A DNA stretch of 64,000 bases from Streptomyces vinaceus (lineage in GTDB: Bacteria > Actinomycetota > Actinomycetes > Streptomycetales > Streptomycetaceae). Below are positions 33,601 through 42,746 of the stretch, in pieces. A program made the translations under genes and the position numbers. The notes beneath the pieces are model-generated. The model had not been told where the DNA came from. It searched no databases and was given only the letters and a program-made list of their open reading frames with translations. Where the stretch lies: positions 6,983,501 through 7,047,500 of the forward strand of contig NZ_CP023692.1 in assembly GCF_008704935.1 (NCBI RefSeq), in the 5' to 3' direction. How positions within the stretch are numbered: position 1 is the first letter of the stretch; each line of letters starts with the position of its first letter.

Positions 33601-33752
33601 CGGAGCACGGACCGGACGCCACCGCGCGCGGGCACTCGCACGGGTGCCGGGGATCGTGGACCGCGCTGGGGGCGGGCGGTGAAGTTGGGTACCCTCTCGG
33701 TTGGCTTCGGGGCTTCGGCGGGCTGAACTGCCGTGACAGGGGATGGAATTTC

Positions 33753-35627
33753 ATGAGCGCACCTTCTACCGACCTTTTTCAGCCGCTCAGGCCCGAGGAC
33801 CCGGCCACGGTGGGCGGTTACCGGCTGGCCGCCGTGCTGGGCGCGGGCGGCATGGGCAAGGTGTACCTCTCCTACACCCCGGGCGGCCGGCCGATCGCCC
33901 TCAAGGTGATCCGGCCCGAATTCAGCGAGGACCCCGAGTTCCGGCGGCGCTTCCAGCAGGAGGTGCGGGCGGCGCAGCGGGTGCAGGGCCTCTACACCGC
34001 GCCCGTCATCGACTTCGACACCGAGGGCTCCCAGCCCTGGCTGGCCACCGCGTACGTTCCGGGCCCCTCCCTCTCGCACGCCGTCGCCGGGTACGGCCGG
34101 CTGCCGCTGCGCAGCGTGCTGCTGCTGGCCGTCGGGGTCGCCGAGGCGCTGCACGTCATCCACGGCGCGGGCATCGTCCACCGCGACCTGAAGCCCGCGA
34201 ACGTGCTCCTCGCCGGCGACGGTCCCCGCGTGATCGACTTCGGTATCGCCCGCGCGGCGGACGCCACTTCCCTGACCGGCAGCGGTGTCAGCGTCGGCAC
34301 TCCCGCGTTCATGGCCCCCGAGCAGGCCTCCGCCGGTACGGTCACCGCCGGCACCGACATCTTCGCCCTCGGCCAGATCGTGGCGTACGCGGCCATCGGC
34401 GCGCCCGCCTACGGGGAGGGGTCCTCGCACGCCGTGCTGTACCGCATCGTGCACGAGGACCCGGACCTCAGCGCGCTGCCGGAGGAGCTGCGGCCCCTGG
34501 TGACGCGGTGCCTGAGCCGCGATCCCGCGGACCGGCCCACCCTCACCGAGATCATCGAGATGTGCCACGACATCGCCCCCGCCCCCCTCCGGCAGGGCGA
34601 GGACTGGCTGCCCCAGGCGGTCGCCGGTTCCATCACCGAGCGCCTCCAGCTGCCCGAGCCGGCGAGGACCCCGCCGCCGCAGCCCGCCGTGGCCCCGACG
34701 CCGACCGAAGTCTCCCCGCAGCCGCCGGCGCAGGGCGTGTCCCCGTACGCGCCGACCGGTCTCGGCGTCGCCGCCGCGCCGACGCAGAGCGCCCCCGCCG
34801 TTGCGCCGCAGGCGCCGACCGGTCCCGCCGCTCCGGGCCTGCCGCCCGGCTACCCGACGCCCCCGCCCGGGTACCCGTCGCAGCCCGGCCACCGGACCCC
34901 GCCGCCCGGCTACCCGACCCAGCCCGGCTACCAGACGCCACCGCCCGGCTACCCGCAGGGGTACCCCACCCCTTCGCCGGCCCACCACCCCGGCTACCCG
35001 CCCCCCGCGCCGCAGCGCAAGTCGAAGGGGCCGGTCATCGCCGGCGCCGTCGTGGCGGCGGTGATCGGGCTCGCGGTCCTCGGCTCCCTGCTGCGGGACG
35101 GCTCGGGCGACAAGAACGAGGGCAGTTCCTCCGCCTCCGGCGCAAGCGCGAGCAGCGCGGCCCCCAGCGGCGCCTCCCAGAACAAGGGCGGGAAGCCGGC
35201 CGACCCCACCCCGGCCTCGTACAAGGGCATCAACCTGACGGCCAACTACCAGCTCATGCTGGCCGACAACCCGCCGCGCCCCGGCACCGGCGGCAACGCC
35301 GGGGTGCTGTACAACCACGGCGACCTCTACTTCTACCTCGACACCCTCTTCGGGGACACGAAGGTCGGCACCGACAACGGCAAGCTGGTCGTGCTGAACA
35401 ACTCGCAGAAGGGTTCGCTGGAGACCTGCCGGGCGGAGACCCGCTACACCGAGAAGATCGGCCTCGACCAGCTCACGGACGGCTCGGAGATCTGCGTGCT
35501 CAGTGACGCCGGCCACATCGCGGTGGCGACGTACCGGGGCAAGTCGGGGGCGAACGACCCGAGCAGCTACATCACGCTCGACCTCACCATCTGGCGCAAC
35601 GCCGAGGAGCCGAAGAAGAAGAGCTGA
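33753..35627 (+). CDS. transmembrane Ser/Thr protein kinase (PknB class)
   Basis: 624 residues. The kinase domain (residues ~22-285) has GAGGMGKVY (glycine loop), ALKVI (K51), VHRDLKPANVLL, DFGIAR and VGTPAFMAPEQ, all complete. A Pro-rich linker with GYPTPPPGYP-type repeats (~340-420) precedes one membrane helix (PVIAGAVVAAVIGLAVLGSLL). The ~165-residue extracytoplasmic part starts with a Ser-Ala tract and ends in a beta domain (GINLTANYQLMLADN, LYFYLDTLFGDTKVGTDNGK) with two cysteines. It has no PASTA repeats. It should phosphorylate cytoplasmic proteins in response to an outside signal; ligands and substrates unknown. Confidence 0.95.
   Translation: MSAPSTDLFQPLRPEDPATVGGYRLAAVLGAGGMGKVYLSYTPGGRPIALKVIRPEFSEDPEFRRRFQQEVRAAQRVQGLYTAPVIDFDTEGSQPWLATAYVPGPSLSHAVAGYGRLPLRSVLLLAVGVAEALHVIHGAGIVHRDLKPANVLLAGDGPRVIDFGIARAADATSLTGSGVSVGTPAFMAPEQASAGTVTAGTDIFALGQIVAYAAIGAPAYGEGSSHAVLYRIVHEDPDLSALPEELRPLVTRCLSRDPADRPTLTEIIEMCHDIAPAPLRQGEDWLPQAVAGSITERLQLPEPARTPPPQPAVAPTPTEVSPQPPAQGVSPYAPTGLGVAAAPTQSAPAVAPQAPTGPAAPGLPPGYPTPPPGYPSQPGHRTPPPGYPTQPGYQTPPPGYPQGYPTPSPAHHPGYPPPAPQRKSKGPVIAGAVVAAVIGLAVLGSLLRDGSGDKNEGSSSASGASASSAAPSGASQNKGGKPADPTPASYKGINLTANYQLMLADNPPRPGTGGNAGVLYNHGDLYFYLDTLFGDTKVGTDNGKLVVLNNSQKGSLETCRAETRYTEKIGLDQLTDGSEICVLSDAGHIAVATYRGKSGANDPSSYITLDLTIWRNAEEPKKKS
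34855..35015 (+). repeat. Pro-Gly-Tyr coding repeat in the kinase linker
   Basis: About seven imperfect copies of PPPGYPxQPG-type units lie between the kinase domain and the membrane helix. This is a flexible, probably cytoplasmic, linker. Confidence 0.7.
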
Positions 35628-35862
35628 GAACGGAGCCGAAGGAGCGAGCCGAGGCGGGAAGTCCGATAGTACCCAAAATGGGCATATCGGCCATTCCTGT
35701 CATTTAACTCAGTCGTCAACATATGCCTTTTGAGGGTGTGTCAGCCGCAAAGGTGCGGGGCATAATCGGGCCCGGTCGTGTCCGGAAGCAGTGGAGCCAT
35801 CGGGAAACCGACCGACCTCCCAGGCGGGTTCCCGCACCGGACCGATCCTCAAGGCGCTGTAC

Positions 35863-37980
35863 ATGTCCCTGGCCAGCCGCACTCGCCTCGCGGCCCTGCT
35901 CGCGGCGGTCTCCGTCGGTGTGGCCGGCGTCACGACCTGGGCCTTCGGTCACGGCAGTGGACGGGAGCCGGTGGCGGCCGGGGCGGTCGTCCGGCCGAGC
36001 GTGACCGAGGGCTCCGCCCTCCAGGTCGTCGCGCACCCCGACGACGACCTCTTCTTCATGAACCCCGACCTGAGCCGCTCCATATCGACGGGCATCAAGG
36101 TCACCACCGTCTACCTCACCTCCGGCGAGTCCGACGGCCGCAACGAGGCCCACAGCCCGCACCTGGACGACGCCGCGGGCCCGGCCGACCGGGCCGCCTA
36201 CGCCGAGGCCCGGCAGAACGGCATCCGCGGCGCCTACGCGCAGATGGCGACGGGCGACCGCACCAGCGCCTGGCAGCGCCGGTCCATACCCACGGCCGGC
36301 GGGGGCAGCGCCGAGGTGGACGTCCTCGTCGCCCGGCCCGAGGTCAACCTGGTGTGGATGCAGCTCCGCGAGGCCCGCAGCATCTCCGGGGACAATCCGG
36401 ACAGCCTGCGCGGCCTGTGGGACGGCCGGATACCGGCCCTCGGCGCCCAGCTGACCTCCGGCACGCCGGTCAAGGATCCGTTCTCGTACACGAAGGACCA
36501 GGCGATAGCCGCCATCGCGGACGTGTTCGCCCAGTACAAGCCGACGACGATACGGACGCAGGACCCGACCCCCGGAAAGACCGGGGGCGGCGCCTTCCTC
36601 GACCACCAGGACCACATGTACGGCGCCCGCTTCGTCCAGGCCGCCGCCGAACGCTACGCCCGGACCACGGACCGGCCGCACTTCTCCGTGCAGAACTACA
36701 TGAGCTACCAGAACAGCGCGCTGCCGCCGACGCTCGACCCGCAGACCGCCGAGGAGAAGCTCGGCTACCTCAAGACGTACGCCTGGATGGACCACGACGA
36801 CTGGTGCGGCAGCCCCGCGGGCTGCGGCGACCGCAAGACCGCGACCAGGCCCACCGGCGCCGGCTGGAACCAGACCATCCGCTACAGCCGGGGCGACGGC
36901 ACCTCCTGGATGACCGAGGGCGCCGCCGGACGGCTGTGGGCCTTCGCCGTCCTGGACGGGCGGATGGCGTACTGGTCGCGCAGCGGCCCGAAGACCGCCT
37001 GGCAGGGCCCCCGCTTCCTCCCCGGTACGGGCATCGACGCCGGGGCGACCACGGTCCGGCTCCCGGACGGCCGGATCGCGGTGTTCGCCACCCGGACCAC
37101 GCTCGGCACGACCCCCCAGGACTACGGCCGCGACCTCGTGTACTGCGTCCAGGACGGCGCCGACGGGGCCTTCGGCCCCTGGCAGTCGCTGGGGACCCCC
37201 GACCCGGACACCGCGGACACGTCCGTCACCTCGGCGATCAGCGGACCGGCCGTCGCCGTGGACCCGGCCGGCCGGATGACCGTGTACGTACGCGACTCCC
37301 GGCGCACGCTGCGGGCCCTGACGCAGACGGCCCCGGACGGCCCGTTCGGCGCATGGCAGTCGCTCGGCGGCGCCGGACTCCTCGGGGATCCGGTCACCGC
37401 GACCGACGGGGCGGGGCGGCGCCACGTGTACGCGGCGACGACCGGCTCCGTACTGGCCTGGGTCGAGCCGACACCGGGTGCCCCGCTGGCCGGCGCCTTC
37501 GCGACCGGGCTCCCGCAGACCACCGGCGTGCTCTCGGTCCGCCCGGAGGGCGACGGGGCCCGGCTCTTCTTCCGCCGGCCCGGCACAGGCACGGTCGGTA
37601 CGAGCCTGGCCACCGCGGGCGGGCCCGCGCCGGAGTTCTCCCCGGTGGCCGAGGCCGGCGGTCCGGGCGGCTACGGCGGGGTGGGCGTCGCGGGCCCGCT
37701 GCTCGCGGGCCGTACCGGCTCGGGCACGGTCGGCGTGGTGGGCGCGGGCGGCCCGGAGTCCTGGCAGGAATCCCAGATGCTGTACACGGGGGCACCGGCG
37801 GGGGTGGCCGACCGCTCCGGTACGGCCGTCGCGGCGGCCCTCGGCCTCGACGCCGACCTGCACATCGTCACGACGCCCGCACCGGCCGGGACGCGGCCGG
37901 CCGGGGACCCGGTCCCCTCCCCGTGGCACCGGGCGGTCCAGCCCCCGATGCTCGCGCAGGCGGGCCGAGACACCCGCTAG
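35863..37980 (+). CDS. secreted PIG-L-family deacetylase with C-terminal beta-propeller
   Basis: 705 residues from ATG 35863; an in-frame GTG at 35791 is possible. An N-terminal helix (LAALLAAVSVGVAGVTTWAF) exports it. The PIG-L domain begins with VVAHPDDDLFFMNPD (AHPDD zinc/catalytic motif) and has YLTSGESDGRN and DHQDHMYGARF (second zinc His pair). The second half (~residues 330-690) is a PLL-type propeller with repeated AFAVLDGRMAYWSR, GAFGPWQSLGTP and PFGAWQSLGGAG blades. PIG-L proteins remove acetyl from N-acetylglucosamine derivatives; here an extracellular glycan is likely. Its stop overlaps that of the GH15-like gene by 4 bp. A -10-like CATAAT is at 35760. Confidence 0.92.
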   Translation: MSLASRTRLAALLAAVSVGVAGVTTWAFGHGSGREPVAAGAVVRPSVTEGSALQVVAHPDDDLFFMNPDLSRSISTGIKVTTVYLTSGESDGRNEAHSPHLDDAAGPADRAAYAEARQNGIRGAYAQMATGDRTSAWQRRSIPTAGGGSAEVDVLVARPEVNLVWMQLREARSISGDNPDSLRGLWDGRIPALGAQLTSGTPVKDPFSYTKDQAIAAIADVFAQYKPTTIRTQDPTPGKTGGGAFLDHQDHMYGARFVQAAAERYARTTDRPHFSVQNYMSYQNSALPPTLDPQTAEEKLGYLKTYAWMDHDDWCGSPAGCGDRKTATRPTGAGWNQTIRYSRGDGTSWMTEGAAGRLWAFAVLDGRMAYWSRSGPKTAWQGPRFLPGTGIDAGATTVRLPDGRIAVFATRTTLGTTPQDYGRDLVYCVQDGADGAFGPWQSLGTPDPDTADTSVTSAISGPAVAVDPAGRMTVYVRDSRRTLRALTQTAPDGPFGAWQSLGGAGLLGDPVTATDGAGRRHVYAATTGSVLAWVEPTPGAPLAGAFATGLPQTTGVLSVRPEGDGARLFFRRPGTGTVGTSLATAGGPAPEFSPVAEAGGPGGYGGVGVAGPLLAGRTGSGTVGVVGAGGPESWQESQMLYTGAPAGVADRSGTAVAAALGLDADLHIVTTPAPAGTRPAGDPVPSPWHRAVQPPMLAQAGRDTR

Positions 37981-39368
37981 AACCGCTGCGGCGGCGTGGG
38001 GAGTCCCTTGTCGTCAAGTGCCACCAGGGACAGGACGGTGATCGAGCCCGTCCAGGCCAGCGGCGCCACCGACGACGGCATGCCCGCACCGTTCACCTTC
38101 TCCGGCAGCTCCCCGAGCGAGTTCCGCTTGGCGAGCACCCAGTCCAGGACCTGCCGCGCCTTCGCCGGCCTGCCCGTACCGGCCCACGCGAGGGCGAAGA
38201 ACGAGGTGCTCGGCGTCCAGGCGTTCGCACCCCACGGCGCCGCCGGATCGTTTCCGGGGGTCAGGCCCCCGTTGGGCAGGAGCAGGGCCTCGTACGCGGT
38301 GTCCAGCGCCCGCGGCAGGCCGGCCGGGGCGGCGTTGAAGGGCGGAGCCATGAAGGCCACCGCGCTGTCGTGGCCGTGCCGCCCGTCGATGGTGCGCTGG
38401 TAGCCCAGCGGCGCGAACTTCTCGGCTATCCCCGAGGAGAGCCGCCTGGCCGCGCGGGCCCAGCGCGCCGCGTCGCGCGGCTCGTTCAGCTCCTTGGCGA
38501 GGTCCGCGGAGGCGTTGAGCCCGGCGAGCAGGGGCGCCGCCGTACCGATGTTCGGGGTCGTCGTCGCCAGCTCCCAGTAGTCCGGGGAGGCCGGCGGCAG
38601 TCCGTCCGCGCGCAGCGAGGCCGCCGCGTGGTCGGCCGCCTTGCGGATCATGGGGTACAGGGCCGTCAGCCGGGCGTGGCGGGTGGCCGGCGGCGCCGTC
38701 CAGTACCACTGCCACGCGGCCCAGGGGACCCAGCCGTTGGCGTCGAGCTGCCACTGCCTGCCGTCCGGCGGCCCGGAGCCGTCGAGCTTCGTCCGCGCCT
38801 CCCAGGTGCCGTCCCCGCGCTGGGTCGCGGCGCTGTAGCGCAGGATCCGGTACGCCTCGGCCTCGTGGCCGGTGTGCGCGAACGCGGCGCAGGCGAAGCT
38901 GGAGTCGCGGGGCCAGGAGTACATCCAGGCGGGGGACCAGCCCGCGGCCATGGCCCCGTTCGGCCGGAGCAGGGCGCGCATGGTCAGCAGGGCCCGCTCG
39001 GCCGCCGCGCGCTGCGCGGGCGTACCGCCGGGCACCCGGCCTCGCGCCAGCCAGGCACCGCTCTCGGCTATCTGTTTGCGGGCCCCCGGATCCTCGGCGG
39101 CCACGGTCGCCGCCGACGTCCGGCCGCCGGGGAGGTACTTCCACCGGCCGGACGGCAACCGCAGTACGTTGCTCCGCGCCACGTACCGCGTGCCCTCGGC
39201 CAGGGACCGCGGGATGCCCTCGGTCGAGGCGGCGTTGGTGAGGAGACCGACCGGGGGAGCGGCCTCGTCGGTGTGCCGGTCGGCGGGTCCCGCGGCGAAC
39301 GTGGAAAGGGTCACGGACACCACGGCCGTCGTGATGACCGTGCAGTGTACGAGCAGGCCGGCCGGCAT
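37977..39368 (-). CDS. secreted (alpha/alpha)6 glycosidase, GH15-like
   Basis: 463 residues from ATG 39368 with GGAGGGAG upstream. A signal peptide (VHCTVITTAVVSVTLSTFAAG) precedes a helical-barrel domain: MYSWPRDSSFACAAFAHTGH (the W-P-R-D signature of GH15), DGTWEARTKLDGSGP, LDANGWVPWAAWQWYW, SPDYWELATTTPNIGTAAPL and LTPGNDPAAPWGANAW. Acidic residues in WEAR and DYWE are candidate catalytic groups. It probably hydrolyses an alpha-glucan or a cell-surface glycan. It converges on the PIG-L gene and shares a 166-bp divergent promoter region with the DUF6056-like membrane protein. Confidence 0.88.
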   Translation of the reverse strand: MPAGLLVHCTVITTAVVSVTLSTFAAGPADRHTDEAAPPVGLLTNAASTEGIPRSLAEGTRYVARSNVLRLPSGRWKYLPGGRTSAATVAAEDPGARKQIAESGAWLARGRVPGGTPAQRAAAERALLTMRALLRPNGAMAAGWSPAWMYSWPRDSSFACAAFAHTGHEAEAYRILRYSAATQRGDGTWEARTKLDGSGPPDGRQWQLDANGWVPWAAWQWYWTAPPATRHARLTALYPMIRKAADHAAASLRADGLPPASPDYWELATTTPNIGTAAPLLAGLNASADLAKELNEPRDAARWARAARRLSSGIAEKFAPLGYQRTIDGRHGHDSAVAFMAPPFNAAPAGLPRALDTAYEALLLPNGGLTPGNDPAAPWGANAWTPSTSFFALAWAGTGRPAKARQVLDWVLAKRNSLGELPEKVNGAGMPSSVAPLAWTGSITVLSLVALDDKGLPTPPQRF

Positions 39369-39534
39369 CGCGGCTCCCTCCGTCCGGCATCCGCGCGTGC
39401 GGTGCCCGGAATTCCCAGCGTGGGGGAGGCCCGGAGAGCCCGCCACGACACACCAGCCACTCGGGTGACCCCGGATGCCGGTGGGCCGCGCACCGTGCAC
39501 ATTGGTGTGACCGGCCCCTGCGAAGGAAGGGTGA

Positions 39535-41142
39535 ATGAGTACTACTTCGACGGAGCGCGAGGGCGCGGGCGAGGCCGGGGGCGCGGGGCCCGGCGCGGGC
39601 GCGGGCCCCGGCGGGGGCCCGAGCACCGAAGCCGCCGACGGCCCGGGCCGGGCGAGGGGCCACCGCGCGGTCCCCGGCCGACTGCTGGTGGGCGCGGTCG
39701 TCACCCTCGTGGCGGCGGCCGGAGCCCTCGTCGCCGTCGGATGTTTCCTCGGCCTCTACGTGCGGCCCACGTCCGACGACTGGTGCGCCGCCTGGAAGTC
39801 CCGTGACCTGGGTGTCCTCGGCATCACGTCCGACTTCTACTCCACCCAGAACGGGCGCGTCACCAATGCCTTCCTGAGCGGTGTCGTCTACGCCGACGGG
39901 TTCGCCGGAATCAAGGTCCTGCCCACCGTCATCGTCGTCACCTTCACGGTCGGTCTCGTCCTGCTCGGGTGCGCGTTCGTCCGGCTCCTGGGCGCGAGAG
40001 CCCGGGTGACGACGGTGATGGCCCTCACCGCCTGCGCCCTGGCCGTCCAGGCGCTCGTCTACTACGCCGGCACCCGCAGCTACCAGGTGCTGCTGTGGGC
40101 CCCGGCCACCATCTCCCACACCGTCCCGAGCGTCATCGGGGTGTGGGCGCTCCTGCTGGCCATGCGGACCGTGCGCGAGCCCCGCGCCCCCGTCCGCGCG
40201 GCGGGCTTCGCCGCCGCGTTCGTCATCGCGTTCGCGCTCGGTACCCTGAGCGAGCCGTTCGCCCTCGTCAGCGGCCTGCTCGCGGTCGGCGTCGGCCTGC
40301 TGGCGCTGCCCCGCCTCGAACTGGCACGGACCTGGCGCGCGTTCACCTGGTGCGTGATCTGGTGCTCCGGGCTCGTCTGCGGCCTGATCGTGCTCTACAC
40401 CTCCCCCGGCGCCCGGTGGCGCCGTGCCCAGCAGCCGCCCAGGGAGTCGATGCTCTCCCCGGGCGAACTCGCGGGCACCTTCCGGGACTGGCTCCACATG
40501 TGGGACGCCGTCACGGGCCAATGGGCCTACCTCGCGGCCGCGGCCGTCGGCGTCCTGCTCGGCCTGGTGGCGGGGCTCCGCGCACCGGTACGCGCGCAGG
40601 GCACAGGGCGCCGGGCCGCCGTACCGCGCCCGATGCTCGTCGCCGCGCTGCTGCTGCCCGTACCGGTGGTGGTGCTGGGCTCCTTCGCGGTGGTGCTGGG
40701 CCTGCGCAGCGGCTACGGTCCGAGCGGGTGGACGTACGCCCGTACGTGGACGAACTACCTCGTGCCGATGGAGCTGGCGCTGTGCGCCTACGGAGCCCTG
40801 CTGGGGGGCTGGGCCCGGCAGTTCCTCGCACGCCGAGGCCACGCCCCGGTGGCCGTGTCGGCGACCGTCGTGGCCGCGGGCGCGCTGACGCTGGCCGCAC
40901 TGGCCTCGCTCGTCCCCGGCCTCCAACAGCTCACCACGGCCACGGTCAGCCGCTCGGTGGCCTGGGACGCCCAGAACGCGCGCATCCGGAGCGAGGCGGC
41001 GCGCGGCGCCACCGACCTCGGGTACCGGCCCCTGTACATCGGCAGTCTGGCCGAGCCCTTCTTCACCTCCGCCTACGAGCGGGACTGGGTCGCCGGCTGC
41101 ATGTCGAAGTGGTACGGCATCACCCGCATCCACCGCCTCTGA
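39535..41142 (+). CDS. polytopic membrane protein, DUF6056-like
   Basis: 535 residues from ATG 39535 with GGAAGG upstream. The N-terminal ~45 residues are Gly/Ala/Glu-rich. About ten membrane helices follow, and the first loop holds YVRPTSDDWCAAWKSRDLG and FYSTQNGRVTNAFLSG, a D-D pair as in GT-C-type glycosyltransferases. The C-terminal extracytoplasmic part has ARIRSEAARGATDLGYRPLYI and DWVAGCMSKWYGI. DUF6056 proteins are thought to be surface-glycan assembly proteins; the enzymatic role is inference. It is divergent from the GH15-like gene. Confidence 0.8.
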   Translation: MSTTSTEREGAGEAGGAGPGAGAGPGGGPSTEAADGPGRARGHRAVPGRLLVGAVVTLVAAAGALVAVGCFLGLYVRPTSDDWCAAWKSRDLGVLGITSDFYSTQNGRVTNAFLSGVVYADGFAGIKVLPTVIVVTFTVGLVLLGCAFVRLLGARARVTTVMALTACALAVQALVYYAGTRSYQVLLWAPATISHTVPSVIGVWALLLAMRTVREPRAPVRAAGFAAAFVIAFALGTLSEPFALVSGLLAVGVGLLALPRLELARTWRAFTWCVIWCSGLVCGLIVLYTSPGARWRRAQQPPRESMLSPGELAGTFRDWLHMWDAVTGQWAYLAAAAVGVLLGLVAGLRAPVRAQGTGRRAAVPRPMLVAALLLPVPVVVLGSFAVVLGLRSGYGPSGWTYARTWTNYLVPMELALCAYGALLGGWARQFLARRGHAPVAVSATVVAAGALTLAALASLVPGLQQLTTATVSRSVAWDAQNARIRSEAARGATDLGYRPLYIGSLAEPFFTSAYERDWVAGCMSKWYGITRIHRL

Positions 41143-41234
41143 GGGCGGACACGCGCCACGGCGGGCGGAATGGGCGGGCGGGATGGGACTTTCGGCGGAT
41201 ACGGGTGCGGCGGCGCTTGCGTAGGGTCGGGGCC

Positions 41235-42746
41235 GTGAGGCGAACGATCATGGAATTCCGCATACCGGCGCACCTGCTGCTCGCGGGCGCGGCGCTGTCG
41301 GCCGCACTGACCCCGACCAGCCTGTGGTGGGCGCTGCCGACCGCGGTGTGCGCCTTCCTGGCGGGCTGCCGGCCGGGCCGGACGCGGAGCACCGCGCTCG
41401 CCCTGCTCGCGGTGGTCCTGGCGGCCGTGGCCGTGGTGGCGGCGGTGCCGGCCTGGATGGTGTGGGGCGGGCGGTTCGTGGTGGTGCTGGTCGGGGCCGG
41501 GATGCTGCCGTGGTTCGGAGGGCGGTTCCACCGGCAGTACCGGGAACTGGTCCGGGCCGGCTGGGAGCGGGCCGCGCGCCTGGAGCGGGAGCAGCGGCTG
41601 GTCGCCGAGCAGGCGCGGCTGCGCGAACGGACCCGGATCGCCCAGGACATGCACGACCTGCTCGGCCACGACCTCACCCTGATCGCCCTGTCCGCCGGCG
41701 CGCTGCAGCTCGCTCCGGATCTGCCGGAGGAGTACCGGACGGCGGCCCGCTCGATCCGGGCCGGTGCCGGGGGAGCGGTGGAACGCCTCGCCGAGATCAT
41801 CGGCGTCCTTCGCGGTGGCGGCCCCGGCGATTCCGCAGCCACGGCCGAACCGGGTGATCCCGCCGAGCCGGGTGATCCCGCCGATACTGCCGATCCCGCC
41901 GGTCCGGGTGATCTCGACGGCCTGGTCCGGCGGGCGGCCGCCGCGGGGCTCGACGTACGACTGCGGACCCTCGGACGGGCGCCGGACGAGCTCCCGCCGG
42001 CCGTCGAGCGGGCCGTGTTCCGTGTGGTGCAGGAGGCGCTGACCAACACCGTCAAGCACGCGCCGGGCGCCGCCGCCACGGTGTCGGTCCGGTACGGGAG
42101 GTCCGGGGTGGAGGTCGCCGTGACGAACGGGCCGCCTGCGCGCGGTCCCGGCGGTCCCGGCCGCCCCGGAGCCGGCGCGGCGGGTTCCGGGTCCGGGCTG
42201 GTGGGGCTCGACGCACGGGTGCGACGGGCCGGCGGCAGCTTCACTGCGGGCCCACGGGGCGGCGGCTTCAGGGTCCGGGCCCGGCTCCCGTACGCCCCGG
42301 CCGCCCCCGCATCCGCCCCCGCATCCGCCGCCGGCACCGCCCCGCATCCGGCGGCCCTCACCGCCGCCGAACAGCGTCTGGGGCGCAGGGGACTGGGGCG
42401 GACGGCGCTCGCCGCGGTGCTCGTGCCGATGGTCACCGCCGTGCTGCTGTTCGTCGGGCTGCGCGCCTGGGACGTACTGACGGCCCGCCAGTCCGTGCTC
42501 CCGGCCGAGGACTTCGGCCGCCTGCGCGTCGGGCAGCTCCGCGAGGAGATCGCCCCGCTCCTCCCCGGCCGCCAGACGACGGCCCGCCCCGCCCGGCCCA
42601 CCCCCTTCCCGGAGGGGGCCGCCTGCGAGCATTACGTGGCCACCGCCGACCCGTTCGACGACCTGTCCGGTGACGTGTACCGGCTCTGCTTCCTGGACGG
42701 CCGCCTGGCCTCCGCCGACCTCTTCACCGGAAGGGCCGCCCTGTGA
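41235..42746 (+). CDS. NarL-type sensor histidine kinase with extra C-terminal membrane segment
   Basis: 503 residues from GTG 41235, which has a -10-like TAGGGT 7 nt upstream and no SD, so a leaderless start is likely; ATG 41250 is possible. Several N-terminal membrane helices are followed by the HisKA_3 box RTRIAQDMHDLLGHDLTLIAL (H ~140). The HATPase_c domain has VVQEALTNTVKHAPG and GSGLVGLDARVRRAGGSF. A Pro-Gly-Asp repeat interrupts the two. After the kinase the chain goes on ~140 residues with a further membrane helix (LAAVLVPMVTAVLLFVGLRAW) and a small domain with CEHYVATADPFDDLSGDVYR. In most DesK/NarL-type kinases the protein would end after HATPase_c. It is coupled to the regulator by GTGA. 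Confidence 0.92.
   Translation: MRRTIMEFRIPAHLLLAGAALSAALTPTSLWWALPTAVCAFLAGCRPGRTRSTALALLAVVLAAVAVVAAVPAWMVWGGRFVVVLVGAGMLPWFGGRFHRQYRELVRAGWERAARLEREQRLVAEQARLRERTRIAQDMHDLLGHDLTLIALSAGALQLAPDLPEEYRTAARSIRAGAGGAVERLAEIIGVLRGGGPGDSAATAEPGDPAEPGDPADTADPAGPGDLDGLVRRAAAAGLDVRLRTLGRAPDELPPAVERAVFRVVQEALTNTVKHAPGAAATVSVRYGRSGVEVAVTNGPPARGPGGPGRPGAGAAGSGSGLVGLDARVRRAGGSFTAGPRGGGFRVRARLPYAPAAPASAPASAAGTAPHPAALTAAEQRLGRRGLGRTALAAVLVPMVTAVLLFVGLRAWDVLTARQSVLPAEDFGRLRVGQLREEIAPLLPGRQTTARPARPTPFPEGAACEHYVATADPFDDLSGDVYRLCFLDGRLASADLFTGRAAL
41843..41912 (+). repeat. GDPAEP-type coding repeat in the sensor kinase
   Basis: Imperfect 18-bp units (gagccgggtgatcccgcc) encode GDPAEPGDPAEPGDPADTAD between the HisKA_3 and HATPase parts. 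It is a flexible linker that may vary in length between strains. Confidence 0.6.

Noticed and set aside
32199..35516. An 1105-codon minus-strand frame
   Set aside because: Antisense of the Ser/Thr kinase and MazG; no recognised motif.
35778..39806. A 1342-codon plus-strand frame overlapping the PIG-L and GH15 genes
   Set aside because: It is an Arg/Pro-rich frame shadow with no motif; both real genes have full catalytic motifs.
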